A stretch of 64,000 nt of DNA from Hormiphora californensis (GCA_020137815.1 CM035353.1:4774404-4838403); one strand, 5' to 3'. Counted from the first letter of the stretch, positions 9,090 through 18,974 are shown. A program made the numbers and translations. Notes: generated by a model not told the origin, from the letters alone.

Positions 9090-9469
9090 TGACACATGCT
9101 CCAGGACTGCCCGGATCACCAACTCGCTGCTTCGTGTCTTGATTTGTGGCAAAACTTACACTGATATGCCTCAACACCAACAATTCCTGGTTGTCAAGCA
9201 TCCTTCCTGATCCTCTCCATACTCCTCTGTACCCCTCCCTTGCTCATAACGAGCAAGTCAATATCGGATCCTTCTGTCACCGTATTGTGTGTCACCGTAT
9301 TGTTTGTCATTGTTTGTCATTGAGCCAAAGGGCCTGCATGCTAAGGGTATGCCCTGCAGGATCTCCATAAACTCTGTCCTCATTCTATTTAAATATATTT
9401 GTTATTTGTTATATGTAGTAATTATTTACCCTTAAAAAATTAATGTGTTTAATTTGTTTGGTGATTAAC
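9090..9469. other. 3' flank, no gene recognised
   Basis: After the last exon of the Cys-rich gene there is a pyrimidine-rich stretch, a tandem CACCGTATTGTGTGT/CACCGTATTGTTTGT segment near 9277-9310, and an AT-rich tail with TTAAAAAATTAATG. No supported coding frame beyond the alternative exon noted. Confidence 0.35.
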
Positions 9470-9760
9470 ATGGTGTTACATTTACTTAACCTGGGATTAG
9501 CATGGTGTTACACCAAATAGCACCAAATCAATTAATTATAATTAATTGAAATTAATTATAATGAATAATTAACACATATCACATGGTGTGACGTCATGAA
9601 TCACGTGATCTGTAGTTGAGCACAGTCATGTGACGTCATGAATCACGTAACTGCGCTCAGAAATGAGGACAGTCACGTGACTGTCCTCATTACACGGTTT
9701 TCCAACTACTTTTATATATTCGTTTGACAAATATTGATTCAATACCCTTCTAAGGATACC
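9470..9760 (+). promoter_or_regulatory. Repeated CRE/E-box/TATA promoter, copy 1
   Basis: The block has CATGGTGTTACA repeats, palindromic AATTAATT runs, two TGACGTCA (CRE) sites each followed by ATCACGT, CAGTCACGTGACTG at 9670-9683, a TATATAT box at 9713 and an ATTCAATA start-like site at 9738-9744. The ATG at 9761 follows. Related copies occur at 25683-25780 and 43228-43455, also in front of short ORFs. CRE plus E-box sites suggest bZIP and bHLH control. The repeated unit looks like an element-borne promoter rather than independent host promoters. Confidence 0.6.
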
Positions 9761-9897
9761 ATGGAGGTAGTCGTTGTGCTAAAAATCAAGTCTGTAGTTG
9801 TCCAGGATCAAGACTCCGGTGCCGAGGGATTTGCTACCAGTACAGCACCCGGACCCACCTCCGCTGGCAGTAGAAAGAAACCGTCATTGAAACTGAG
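9761..9897 (+). CDS. First exon of a gene under promoter copy 1
   Basis: The ATG sits 20 nt after the presumed start site. It encodes MEVVVVLKIKSVVVQDQDSG... and a Ser/Pro/Lys tail, 45 codons plus 2 nt, and ends at a perfect GTAAGT donor at 9898. The N-terminal hydrophobic VVVV run followed by acidic residues resembles a SUMO-interaction motif, as does the later exon at 12199. The remaining exons of this gene are not proven. Confidence 0.5.
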
Positions 9898-10041
9898 GTA
9901 AGTTTTCAATGAAAAATCAAGACTGACAGAAGGTACTTAGCCACAGTATATTAGTGGCGTAGACACAATAATAATAAGATCAATTAATTCACATCTGTTT
10001 AAGGAGATATATTTGGGAGAGATAAGACTGCATCACGAGAG

Positions 10042-10203
10042 ATGAGCGATATCTTGGAATCATATCAACCCCTCTCTGTCCTGACCCCACCTGAACTGCT
10101 AGAGTTGGATATGTGTTCGATTCACCGACTATTTGCAACCCGTGGAGCAGACGAGTTGATTCAAATGACAATGTGGTGTATAACAGTCGAATACAAACTA
10201 TAA
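10042..10203 (+). CDS. Short helical ORF, unknown
   Basis: The 53-residue frame starts MSDILESYQPLSVLTPPELL and continues with a Cys/His-containing helix (ELDMCSIHRLFATRGADEL). It follows a CACATCTGTTTAAG acceptor-like site that recurs at 12.43, 13.14 and 21.07 kb. Composition looks coding, but no homologue is recognised. It may be an internal exon. Confidence 0.4.
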   Translation: MSDILESYQPLSVLTPPELLELDMCSIHRLFATRGADELIQMTMWCITVEYKL

Positions 10204-10286
10204 CCGACGAATGATAATATATCCTTTGCTTCACACCTGAAGTGAGAAAGAAAGCGAGAAAGGAAAAACTATAACCTAGGTTATAG

Positions 10287-10463
10287 ATGTGTGTCTGTCA
10301 ACTATCCCTGTCTGACTTTATCGCCCTCCTCCTCCGGGGTATTATATCCTGGCAGCAGGATTGTAACGGTCTTGTTGTCAGGGTATTAATACTCTGGCGG
10401 GGGTGGGTGGATGCTACCCCATGCGATGTCACACGATCAGCTACTAATCTTGAGTTTGTTTAA
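10287..10463 (+). CDS. MCVCQLSLSD micro-ORF, copy 1 (58 aa)
   Basis: The frame begins MCVCQLSLSDFIALLLRGI and runs 58 codons. Paralogous frames are at 11288-11383 (31 aa) and 13188-13349 (53 aa), with a broken one near 21607. The first 17 residues are nearly identical in all, while the tails differ because of indels. The N-terminus is CxC plus an amphipathic hydrophobic helix. It may be an exon shared by duplicated genes. Confidence 0.4.
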   Translation: MCVCQLSLSDFIALLLRGIISWQQDCNGLVVRVLILWRGWVDATPCDVTRSATNLEFV

Positions 10464-11157
10464 GAATTTATATTTATTCACTAAATTAATTATTAATTGT
10501 TTACTAAAATAATTATTAACATCTAACTTTTTTGCAGAAAATTTTGAGGACCCCAACTCTGGGGAATGGCATGAGGTATTGCTCCTCCTTCCCCTAACCC
10601 TCAGCCCCCCGCTCGAAGAAGAAGAGGAAGATAGCTTTTTTTACAAAAAATTTAAAACAGAGAAAATAAAATATATATAGTTATTCATTCGTTCCTCCAA
10701 TGTCCATACGGTCGGGTGGTCACTCCGACAATGGCCGTTATGGAGGCAGAGAACCAGCAGGCTCAATTCGAGCTCCAACTAGATCCTATAGTCCTTAAAG
10801 ACATCGAAGTCGTCCTAAAACCACTGGCGCTGAAAGTGTTTTTGCGTCAGTATTTTTGTCATCACATATACCCGACATGAGTAGGTTCCGATGTAAAAGG
10901 AAATCAGACGTTCACTAAATTAATTATTAATTGTTTACTAAACTAATTATTAACATCTAACTTCATTGAAGATATTAGAATGCACGGAGTCCGGTGACAT
11001 ACCATAACGGAGCATGAGCGTAGAAGAAAGTACCAGAGGCCCTCCAACCACTTCCCCTCCCAGGACCCCCACAAGCAGGAGGAACCAGGAAGTCCAGAAG
11101 GAATGGTATGAAGAGGCAATGAATCTCTAGATTGCTCCTCCTTCCCCTAACCCTTAG

Positions 11158-11316
11158 CCCTCCGCTCTTCAAGATAGCCCAGAGGAGAAGCAGCGGTTGC
11201 TGAAGACAACGCTGTGGACCGGGGTTACGGATTGCAAAATCGCCATGGAGATTGCAGAGGTGCTGGAGTCGGACTTTGCCCGGATAGATGTGTGTCTGTC
11301 AACTATCACTGTCTGA
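11158..11316 (+). CDS. Helical exon, unknown
   Basis: After a long pyrimidine tract ending CCCTTAG, the phase-0 frame reads PSALQDSPEEKQRLLKTTLW, then TDCKIAMEIAEVLESDFARI, and stops after 53 codons. Composition and helix content look protein-like. It lies in the spacer between the two tandem units and overlaps, in another frame, the start of the 11288 micro-ORF. Confidence 0.4.
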   Translation, partial: PSALQDSPEEKQRLLKTTLWTGVTDCKIAMEIAEVLESDFARIDVCLSTITV

Positions 11317-11383
11317 CTTTATCGCCCTCCTCCTCCGGGGTATATCCTGGCAGCTTGTAACGGTCTTGTTATCAGGGTATTAA
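11288..11383 (+). CDS. MCVCQLSLSD micro-ORF, copy 2 (31 aa)
   Basis: Second member of the family described at 10287. The N-terminal 19 residues agree. A small deletion after LLLRGIS shifts the frame, giving an early stop. It is probably a decayed copy. Confidence 0.3.
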   Translation: MCVCQLSLSDFIALLLRGISWQLVTVLLSGY

Positions 11384-11760
11384 TACTCTGGTGGGGGTGG
11401 CCGGTGGGTGGATGCTACCCCGTGCGATGTCACCCGATCAGCTAAAGAAGTTACACCCTTAGCTACGTATGTACTAATCTTGAGTTTGTTTAAGAATTTA
11501 TATTTATTCACTAAATTAATTATTAATTGTTTACTAAATAATTATTAACATCTAACTTCTTTGCAGATTTTGGAGGATCCCAACTCTGGGGAATGGCATG
11601 ATGAGGTATTGCTCTTCCTTCCCCTAACCCTCAGCCCCCCGCTCGAAGAAGAAGAGGAAGATAGCTTTTTTTACAAAAAATTTAAAACAGAGAAAATAAA
11701 ATATATATAATTATTCATTCGTTCCTCCAATGTCCATACGGTCGGGTGGTCACTCCGACA

Positions 11761-11964
11761 ATGGCCGTTATGGAGGCAGAGAACCAGCAGGCTCAATTCG
11801 AGCTCCAACTAGATCCTATAGTCCTTAAAGACATCGAAGTCGTCCTAAAACCACAACGTTACGTCGCTGCTGGCGCTGAAAGTGTTTTTGCGTCAGTATT
11901 TTTGTCATCACATATACACGACATGAGTACGTTCCGATGTAAAAGGAAATCAGACGTTCACTAA
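11761..11964 (+). CDS. Short acidic ORF in tandem unit 2
   Basis: 67 residues, MAVMEAENQQAQFELQLDPI, then VLKDIEVVLKPQRYVAAGAE. The paralogue at 10731 diverges after VVLKP through a 16-bp deletion. It is followed by an intron-like AT stretch and the TTGCAG acceptor of the next exon at 12018. Likely an exon of the same gene as 12018-12337. Confidence 0.4.
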   Translation: MAVMEAENQQAQFELQLDPIVLKDIEVVLKPQRYVAAGAESVFASVFLSSHIHDMSTFRCKRKSDVH

Positions 11965-12017
11965 ATTAATTATTAATTGTTTACTAAACTAATTATTATC
12001 ATGTAACTTCATTGCAG

Positions 12018-12337
12018 ATATTGGAAATTGGAATGCACGGAGTCCGGTGACATATAAAACAAGGAGTGTCATGTTGTTGTTCGCAAAGTGAAGAAGGGAA
12101 TCCGTCCCAATGTTATCCTGGTAAGTTTATTCGGGTGGAGAATCCACGTAACATATGTGATACCTCGCCTTTTCTCTCCCTTCTATTGTGTAATCCAGTG
12201 TGTTATCTTAGTGAAGCCCATTTCTGGGTTCTCTACTACTGACGACGATGATGATGACGAATCGGTAATTGTATTGCCGGAGGAAGAGGAGGAAGAGGAG
12301 GAAGCTACCCAGGATCTATTCGGTGGAGGAAAGAGAA
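12018..12337 (+). CDS. Exon pair encoding a basic segment and an acidic SUMO-interaction-like segment, copy 1
   Basis: Exon a (12018-12120) ends NKECHVVVRKVKKGIRPNVI plus L before GTAAGT. Intron is 78 bp. Exon b (12199-12337) reads CVILVKPISGFSTTDDDDDD, then ESVIVLPEEEEEEEEATQDL, ending at GTAAG. VIVL between acidic runs is a classic SUMO-interaction motif layout. Exon b is preceded by an ATCCAG acceptor. The product would be a small basic-then-acidic protein. Family unknown. Confidence 0.5.
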
Positions 12338-12441
12338 GTAAGATTTTCACTATATCTATTATGTATGTACATAGTTATTCATTTGTTTCATAATAGAAAC
12401 TACCGACGAATGATAATATCATTTGCTTCACACCTGTTTAA

Positions 12442-12442
<1 letters not shown>

Positions 12443-12501
<59 letters not shown>
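12443..12501. repeat. (TA)n microsatellite
   Basis: About 29 TA units, replacing the short TATATAAG found at the same place in the paralogous segment at 13150. Long Tyr/Ile ORFs called through it are artefacts. Confidence 0.95.
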
Positions 12502-12504
<3 letters not shown>

Positions 12505-12747
12505 CTCCAACTCCCCAAATACTAGCACATGGTATATATAGGATCGGCCGACAATCTCTTGAAAGTTATTCGAAATCAAAAGCATTTCCAAGAATCAAGC
12601 AAAGGAATAAGTTGTGTAAAGTACAACTGGATAATTTCTTGGACGGTCCATTGCTTCAGTGATAAGACGTGGAAATGTTTCTGGAATCCACTCGGATTGC
12701 AGTCTTTATCTTTGTTTTAACGAAGATATCAAGATACCTATCCACAA

Positions 12748-13041
12748 GGAGTGTCATGTACTGTTGTTCGCAAAGTGAAGAAGGGAATCCGTCCCAACGT
12801 GATACTCGTAAGTTTATTCGGGTGGAGAATCCACGTAACATATGTGATACCTCGCCTTTTCTCTCCCTTTTATTGTATAATCCTCCCCTACAGTGTGTTA
12901 TCTTATTCAAGCCTATCCCGGGCTACGAATCTACCGACGGCGATGATGATGACGCGGACGAATCGGTAATTGTATTGCCGGAGGAAGAGGAGGAAGCTAC
13001 CGAGGAAGCTACCCAGGATCTATTCGGTGGAGGAAAGAGAA
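12748..13041 (+). CDS. Exon pair, basic and acidic SUMO-interaction-like, copy 2
   Basis: Duplicate of 12018-12337: exon a ends at 12807 (VRKVKKGIRPNVIL then GTAAGT) and exon b is 12894-13041 (CVILFKPIPGYESTDGDDDD, then ADESVIVLPEEEEE). The intron is 86 bp and again ends in a polypyrimidine CAG. Both exons keep phase, and the VIVL core is unchanged while the acidic runs differ in length (148 against 139 nt, same phase). Conservation of phase suggests selection or recent duplication. Confidence 0.5.
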
Positions 13042-13187
13042 GTAAGATGTTCACTATATCTATCATGTATGTACATAGCTATTCATTTGTTTCATAATAG
13101 AAACTACCGACGAATGATAATATCATTTGCTTCACACCTGTTTAAGGATATATAAGCGAGAAAGAAAGAAAAAGACTGTAACCTAAG

Positions 13188-13349
13188 ATGTGTATCTGTC
13201 AACTATCACTGTCCGACTTATTCGCCCTCCTCCTCCGGGTACACACAACTATAAACGAGGCGCTAGAGGCAATGCGAAAAAGGGAAAGAAGGGCGAAAGA
13301 AGATGGGGAGACGCCAGGGACAAAGAGTTGGAGGAGCATATCCTGGTAG
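13188..13349 (+). CDS. MCICQLSLSD micro-ORF, copy 3 (53 aa)
   Basis: Begins MCICQLSLSDLFALLLRVHT and continues with a highly basic helix (EALEAMRKRERRAKEDGE). Same N-terminal family as 10287. The charged tail resembles the Gag-like coiled-coil ORFs elsewhere in the window, but that link is weak. Confidence 0.4.
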   Translation: MCICQLSLSDLFALLLRVHTTINEALEAMRKRERRAKEDGETPGTKSWRSISW

Positions 13350-13699
13350 CAGGATTGTAACGCCAAATTAATTATTAAGTGTTCACTAAACTAATTATTA
13401 ATATCTAACTTCATATCCTCGAGTCTGCAATCGAAAATGTCTAGTCACCAAGTACCATGACATATTATGTAATAATTAAATAATCAATCTATCTACCTGT
13501 TTGTATATGAATAAAATTGCTAATGGTTGCCATTAAAACTGATAACCAGGACGGAAAAATTACAATTGAAGCTATATTCAGCTGAGCGATTTGTTTTCCA
13601 GTTGATTAACCTCTCACTTCGATATATCAGTTCACACAACAGCAGATGTGATCCGGACAACCGAGCATGGAATGGCACATTGTTTGTGGCAAAAAGTTT

Positions 13700-13983
13700 A
13701 ACACAATAAGCCCATGGAACAGACAGAGGGGACATATTATAAGAAAGGAGTTGACCTGATGTAATGTCACTGCGGCAAAACATTGGCCAACAGTTACAAC
13801 TTAATTCTGCTGATCTGCCAAATGACGACAACAGAACCGAATACCTGGGAGAAAGTGAAGCAATCCCAGTGATAAAGAGAACATAATAAGGATAGCTCTG
13901 AAACAAGATACATGACCCAAAAAGTGCTATTGCGGAGATAGTAAACCTCTTTGGAAACACTGTTTATGGGCACTGTATCATGA
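13700..13983 (+). pseudogene. DNA polymerase B fragment (motif B region)
   Basis: At 13914-13979 the frame reads DPKSAIAEIVNLFGNTVYGH followed by CIM. This matches motif B of protein-primed family-B DNA polymerases (K/N..(L/F)GN..YG). Upstream segments are interrupted by stops. The frame closes soon after. It is a degraded piece of a Maverick/virus-like PolB. The rest of 13350-14090 shows no other supported frame. Confidence 0.45.
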
Positions 13984-14094
13984 GATATTGGTTGATCTAG
14001 AGCAATGTAGCTGGTAAACCTCCAACGGCGACAAAGGGGATGCAGATGTAACTGGAAGAGGAAGAGAAAAGACTACTGCTGCAGAACGTTTTTT

Positions 14095-14660
14095 GTGATG
14101 AACTCTTATCTTTATTGCGGGGGAGGAACAGGGAAGGTCATAACAATTACAGATTACAATGCACGAAGAGTAAAAAAGAAATATATTATTCTGGATAGAA
14201 GATGCACACCTTCTATCGTGCAGGATAGCGATGAAGAAGTGACATCTTTAGAATGCCTGACAAAATCCTTGAACCCACACTTCATAAAATCGTCACTAAG
14301 TTTCAGACACAATTATGTGTGAGAGTAACAGTGAAACGCATAGTTTAATATAGGCAAACGAGAAATTAAGAGTATAGTTAGCAAACATGTAAGATGCAGC
14401 ATATGCAGCAGATTGGGTTCCAATCCATGCTGATAGAAAGGATTCGGAATATAGCGGGAGATGAACCTTCAGTTTTCACCTATGGACAAATTACAAATAA
14501 CAGAACAAAGGATTTTTTAGAGCGTATATTGCCAAACAAAAATATTATTGATTTGGTAGGGTGTGTAAATGATCTTAGCGGTTATTCTGATTATGACCAT
14601 CCGCAATTTAGTTTTACAGCGTTGGTCTTTACCCAGATTGCCGCTACACAGTTTTGTTGA
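14095..14660 (+). CDS. Two short adjacent ORFs of unknown nature
   Basis: 14095-14322 (75 aa, ends SLNPHFIKSSLSFRHNYV) and 14394-14660 (88 aa, containing NKNIIDLVGCVNDLSGYSDY) follow the PolB fragment on the same strand. Their composition looks coding, but neither matches a family I know. They may be further pieces of the same virus-like element. Confidence 0.3.
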
Positions 14661-14940
14661 ACCTATATACCTACCGAGAAATGATACTTGGAGATATTGC
14701 ACAGCCAGACTTCATGCGACTCTTCATGAGTTGTATAGTGCTTCTTGGTGTTCTAATATTGGAACAGACAACACTTTGAGAAGGTATATAATAAAGGTAT
14801 ATTGTATAATATTGTTTGATTGAGGTTTATGCGAGGCTACGGAACGAGGCTACGAGGTACAGAAGCATGAAAGGAAGACCCACAGAGAGCGGGGAGAGGG
14901 TCACCATATATAACATTCCCCCGAAACATTTGCGATATAA

Positions 14941-15773
14941 TGACATGGGATGAGACGCAGGTATATGAATTAATATGTTGAGTTATGGTTTTAGAGCGGA
15001 GATCATTTTACAGTGGAACAGATCCCAGAACGTAATGTGCGACGACAGGTACTTGATCCGCTACAACAGCAAATCGAATCCGGCATACAAGGTATATATA
15101 TGCAGGTATATGAATTAATATGTTGAGTTATGGTTTTAGAGCGGAGATCATTTTACAGTGGAACAGATCCCAGAACGTAATGTTCCCTGAGATCGCGGAG
15201 TTCCCTGACCTGCCTGAGGTCCCAGAGTCAGATGGAGAAGCCCTCACGATTGCTGGAAAATACTGGACCTACACAACAGAACTCCCTCACGTCCCTATCG
15301 AACAATCAAATGAAACGGACAGTGTGTGTCGCCCCCCCCCCCCCCGGATATTCTCAAGCCCCCGGTGGTGTGTGCGTGAGAGGTGGTGCTAGGTGTATCG
15401 GACAATAAAATGAATGTGTTGGAGATTTTTTAAATTTTAATTTCACACCTCTCAAATACACGTGCTCGCCATCGCGTTGGAAACGGTACGGAATTGGGAC
15501 TAGCTTTGGCTTGTGTGAAGACGGTAGGACGGGGCTAAGGGGTCAGGCGATGTGAGAGGGCCAGAGCCCAGTTTGGTCCGTGTGGTTGATGGTCACCCGC
15601 GTCACTGCTCAGGGACTGCCAGGGACAGTGTGTGAATGAGAGTGTACCATGCCTTTAGAGATTCTTCATCCTTAGCTTCTGACTGTATATTCACATTTCG
15701 TGTTTCAAGTAAAAAATACCAAACAATATTATTTCATTCATCAAATAAGAATACATATACATTTATTCACAAC
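14941..15773. other. Spacer with local duplication and a weak exon
   Basis: ATATGAATTAATATGTTGAG and the following 60 bp occur twice (14964 and 15109). A frame at 15180-15392 (VMFPEIAEFPDLPEVPESDG, then TELPHVPIEQSNE) ends in a run of 12 C. Its last part recurs at 50.45 kb. It may be an exon. The rest, to 15773, is non-coding AT-rich sequence. Confidence 0.35.
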
Positions 15774-15998
15774 TTAAATAAGCCCATGTTCTAATACTAT
15801 AGGAAGAAAATGATAATGTTTCGATATCGAACAATAGCGTGAAACATGCGCCTCAGGGCATTTGTCCTCTATAATCTTTGGGATGGACAAATTAGGGTTT
15901 TCACATAAGATATCGGTCACATTCTTCGATATGGTCTTTAAAAATCGGCATGCAGATGAACCTAGCGTTATGAATTCATCATTCTTATGTAAACTCAT
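15774..15998 (-). CDS. Minus-strand ORF with a conserved paralogue
   Basis: Reads MSLHKNDEFITLGSSACRFL, then KTISKNVTDILCENPNLSIP and about 34 further residues to the stop. The paralogue near 22130-22260 keeps the same reading for over 40 residues with few changes, so the frame looks coding. The upstream extension through a poly-Pro run is caused by the G tract at 16037. No family recognised. Confidence 0.4.
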   Translation of the reverse strand: MSLHKNDEFITLGSSACRFLKTISKNVTDILCENPNLSIPKIIEDKCPEAHVSRYCSISKHYHFLPIVLEHGLI

Positions 15999-16036
15999 AA
16001 TTGGATAAGACGAGTAATTACACCAGGCACGTTCTT

Positions 16037-16058
16037 GGGGGGGGGGGGGGGGGGGGGG
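16037..16058. repeat. Run of 22 G, expanded against its paralogue
   Basis: The flanks GCACGTTCTT and CTCGGGATAGAGCC also surround the paralogous position near 22302, where there are only 5 G. The tract therefore expanded here, or was miscalled. Confidence 0.9.
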
Positions 16059-16439
16059 CTCGGGATAGAGCCAATTAGAGATGCAATACCTTACGATGTA
16101 TTTTTGAACCAAGAATGAACGGGAAGAGAGAAAACTATACATTTTAGTATGGCACCGACAGCAAAAAATATACACAATATCAACATATTGCAAATAAAAA
16201 GAATTTTTGGGTGAGCATCCAGCATTTATCGCCAAAAGAGCAGGAGATTAAGGTATGTTTCTATTGTTTTAAAATTTATTAAAAAAAGCGGGGAGCTGAG
16301 GGTCACTCTATATAATATTCCCCCGAAACATTTGCAATTAATGACATGGGATGAGACGCAGGTAAATGAATTAATTTATTCATTAGTTGATTGGTGGTAA
16401 TGAGAGAAATGGAGATCTTTAAAAATACTTATAATATTT

Positions 16440-17670
16440 CAGATGCCCAACCTGAAGGCAGCTCTGCAGGAAATCGAGTGGAGGAAGGAATAAACACCGA
16501 TCAACATGATCATGAGACAGCACGGGGAGCTGGTGAAAAGCAAGAAATCTATTCCTTTGTATAACAAGAGGTATAAACTAACTTACATCACTCAACCACA
16601 CAGACATACATGTATAGTTATATGATTTATGTTACTAATCTCAGTACCTGTTTTCACCAATACCTGACGAGCGAAATAGAGGAATTGATGTGGTTATCTA
16701 TCTTATTAATCAACCAGACCCTCCGGTATACAAGGTCCCTAGGATTACTCGCCCAGATCCTCCTGTCCCAGATCCGCCGGTGCAAGATTGACATTAATAA
16801 TGATCCACAATCTCCTGTGGTGGGACCATTCTTTCGGTTATATCGCCTCCCAGCTGTTATTCATTGACTTCAGGACGGACGGAAGAGACACTGGTATCTC
16901 TGGGAACACCTTTGAGGGCTGGTCCAGATCCATCCACTATCAAGAGGTTGAGAGACGCCATAATTGAGCGCGATTCCCTAGTGATCAATGAGGGGATGGC
17001 ATAATTGCTCTATGGCAGCGAACAAGACACCAACATCACCAGTCAGACGATGTCAGAGTTGATGTATACCAATCATCTCAAGCGGAGGAATTGTTCGGTA
17101 GGATGCTGTAAAGAGTTTTCTTTAAATGCTATTTTCTTTTTTACATCAACATTTCAATTATTGTTATAATTATTAAACTCGCCGAGAAAAGGTACGTATT
17201 TTTATCTAAATCCTAAAACCGCCCAATATTCCATTGTATTTTCCAATTAAAATATTTTTTTTTTATAATTCATTCCTGCAGAGCACCTGTTTGTGGACCG
17301 TATCGAACTCGCTTCAAGAATCAGACGCTACAAGTAATCCTGATTTATAAATTTAAACTATTAAATTTCAATAACTATAAATATTTTTCTCTATCTAAAG
17401 AGTACCCCTGATTCTGCTTTTATCCCAAAAGCTGGAGACAGAGTTGTCATGGAGTGTATCTAACGAAAACATTCAAAGCAGTCCGGAATGTACAGCTTGC
17501 AGCTGTATAACACATTGCCAAAGATTCATGAGAGACGGAGACGACTCGAGACGGAGACAAGTGATGCCTTTACTGGGCTCAATCTGATCTACCATGTTGA
17601 TGTGATAAGTTGCCTGGACGGACTTTTAGTCTCCTTTGAGAGAGGGAAGGATGTAGATGGACACTATTGA
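16440..17670 (+). pseudogene. Degraded multi-exon gene fragment, family 2
   Basis: Exon-like pieces: after TTTCAG at 16438-16443, MPNLKAALQEIEWRKE then a stop; after CCTGCAG, HLFVDRIELASRIRRY (17282-17335); after CTAAAG, STPDSAFIPKAGDRVVMEC (17401-17460). A 60-aa frame at 17488-17670 includes LPKIHERRRRLETETS. Copies at 22620, 22785 and 22965 carry different lesions. The gene looks duplicated and inactivated. 17670-18500 otherwise has CACGTGAC boxes and no gene. Confidence 0.4.
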
Positions 17671-18511
17671 CAATATTATGTTTAAAAATCCAGGACTTTT
17701 CTTATTTTTAGTTTAGTATCAGGAACCGACCGAACCAAGAAACTCTAGTCCCTGATTGGCTGATCACCAGTCACGTGACTTAAACAACAAGTTCTGATCG
17801 GTTATATGATTCGGTCGGTTGCTGTTTAGTATTTTATCTCTATCTCTGAGCTCTACGATCCCGGAGCTCTCGGTGCACAGGTGTCCGACAAGGTCGAGTG
17901 ATTCGGTCATGCACCCATCCACCGGGAGCTTTGATGTGGAACGATAAATAGTTTTAAGATGAGTGCCGGGTGCACTGGACTGTTGAAATATCGATTAGAG
18001 TAGTCACGTGAGTCCCGGATGCACTGGAATAGTGATATAATGAATGGAGTGCGTTCCGGGGCCCTGGATTTTTATCTAATTGAAGTGCCACCTGGCCACA
18101 CTGAGCTCTGTATGATTTATGCCTGTATAAAAACAAGATTTATTTCTCCGTTGATGGACTTCCCTCAACGAGCAACCAGAAAACGAGTCTCTAGTCTACC
18201 AACAAGTACTCCACTAGTACGAGCAGCCAGATACGTTACACAAGTGCATTTGTCCTGAACCAAACAAGAGAATAAATTGGATGTAATTTCTGCAATGTAC
18301 AGTAAAGAACAGAACCCTGATAGTAGTATAGTAATTCTTGTGGTTATCCATCTTATTAATCAATGTGCAGCTATCATGTATATAATATATTTCATGATTA
18401 TATTTGATTTATATTTAATAGTAAACCCTCCCTTCCGCTCCTGATAAGAGGATTATGATTATGTTATTCCACCAAGAATGAACGGGAAGAGAGAAAACTA
18501 TACATTTTAGT

Positions 18512-18617
18512 ATGGCACCGACAGCAAAAAATATACACAATAGCAACATATTGCAAATAAAACTGAACTTCTGGGTTAGCATCCAGCATTTATCGCCAAA
18601 AGAGCAGGAGATTAAGG
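18512..18617 (+). CDS. Exon LNFWVSIQHLSPKEQEIK, one of about five copies
   Basis: Frame MAPTAKNIHNSNILQIKLNF, then WVSIQHLSPKEQEIK, ends at a GTATGT donor (18618). Copies: 16170-16252, 22410-22475 (truncated), 23288-23394, 24460-24550. In the 23.4 and 24.5 kb copies the next exon (NKERN(N/D)W.HIQRQNT) follows in phase. The repeated donor and phase mark a true exon of a duplicated gene. The function is unknown. Confidence 0.45.
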
Positions 18618-18669
18618 TATGTTTCTATTGTTTTAAAATTCATAAAAAAAGCTCTCTTCTTCTTCGAGC

Positions 18670-18693
18670 GGGGGGGGGGGGGGGGGGGGGGGG
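18670..18693. repeat. Run of 24 G in an inverted copy of the 10.6-kb module
   Basis: 18655-18712 is the reverse complement of 10585-10630 and 11625-11665 (CCCCTAACCCTCAGCC...CGCTCGAAGAAG). The C tract there is 6 long, whereas here it is 24. A GAGG(G)8 tract follows. 18720-18950 holds short palindromic repeats and no gene. Confidence 0.85.
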
Positions 18694-18974
18694 CTAAGGG
18701 TTAGGGGAAGGAGGGGGGGGTACCAACCATTTTTGTGTACGGATGTACGGAAAAAGCAGGCAATATTTTTTTGTACAGTCCGTACAAAAAAATACAAAAA
18801 AGTTTACTGCTGTCGGGAACTTTTTTGGTGCCTTCTACAGGTCTCTAGAGGCGCTCGAGGTCCTTCTATTATTAGCCTCTAGAGTGTTTATTTAGTTTAT
18901 TTTACCATTCCCCGTCCCCACGACTCCTAACTAGAACAAGTCTTACTAATGTGCAGAAATTCATAGCATTAGCG

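Larger units (their letters stand above)
10441..11980. repeat. Imperfect tandem duplication, about 1.03-kb period
   Basis: 10441-10950 is repeated at 11471-11975: TTGAGTTTGTTTAAG, the acceptor TTGCAG with a PNSGEWH-encoding exon, the CCTCAGCCCCCCGCTCG block, and the ATGGCCGTTATGGAGG ORF all recur in order. Copy 1 of the last ORF lacks about 16 bp and changes frame. Exons in the unit are flanked by GTATTG donors and TTGCAG acceptors. Confidence 0.8.
14690..18620. repeat. Segmental duplication, copy 1 (partner 20700-23400)
   Basis: Matching blocks in the same order: 14690-14940 with 20700-20940 (CTTCTTGGTGTTCTAATATT), 15885-16250 with 22140-22475, 16290-16500 with 22480-22700, 17270-17490 with 22770-23070, 18245-18617 with 23060-23395. 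A third partial copy of the last part is 24460-25410. Copies differ by indels, homopolymer length and small deletions. The unit carries a set of small exons with GT/AG boundaries. Confidence 0.8.

Noticed and set aside
12400-12662. Tyr/Ile repeat ORFs on both strands
   Set aside because: They are translations of the (TA)n microsatellite.
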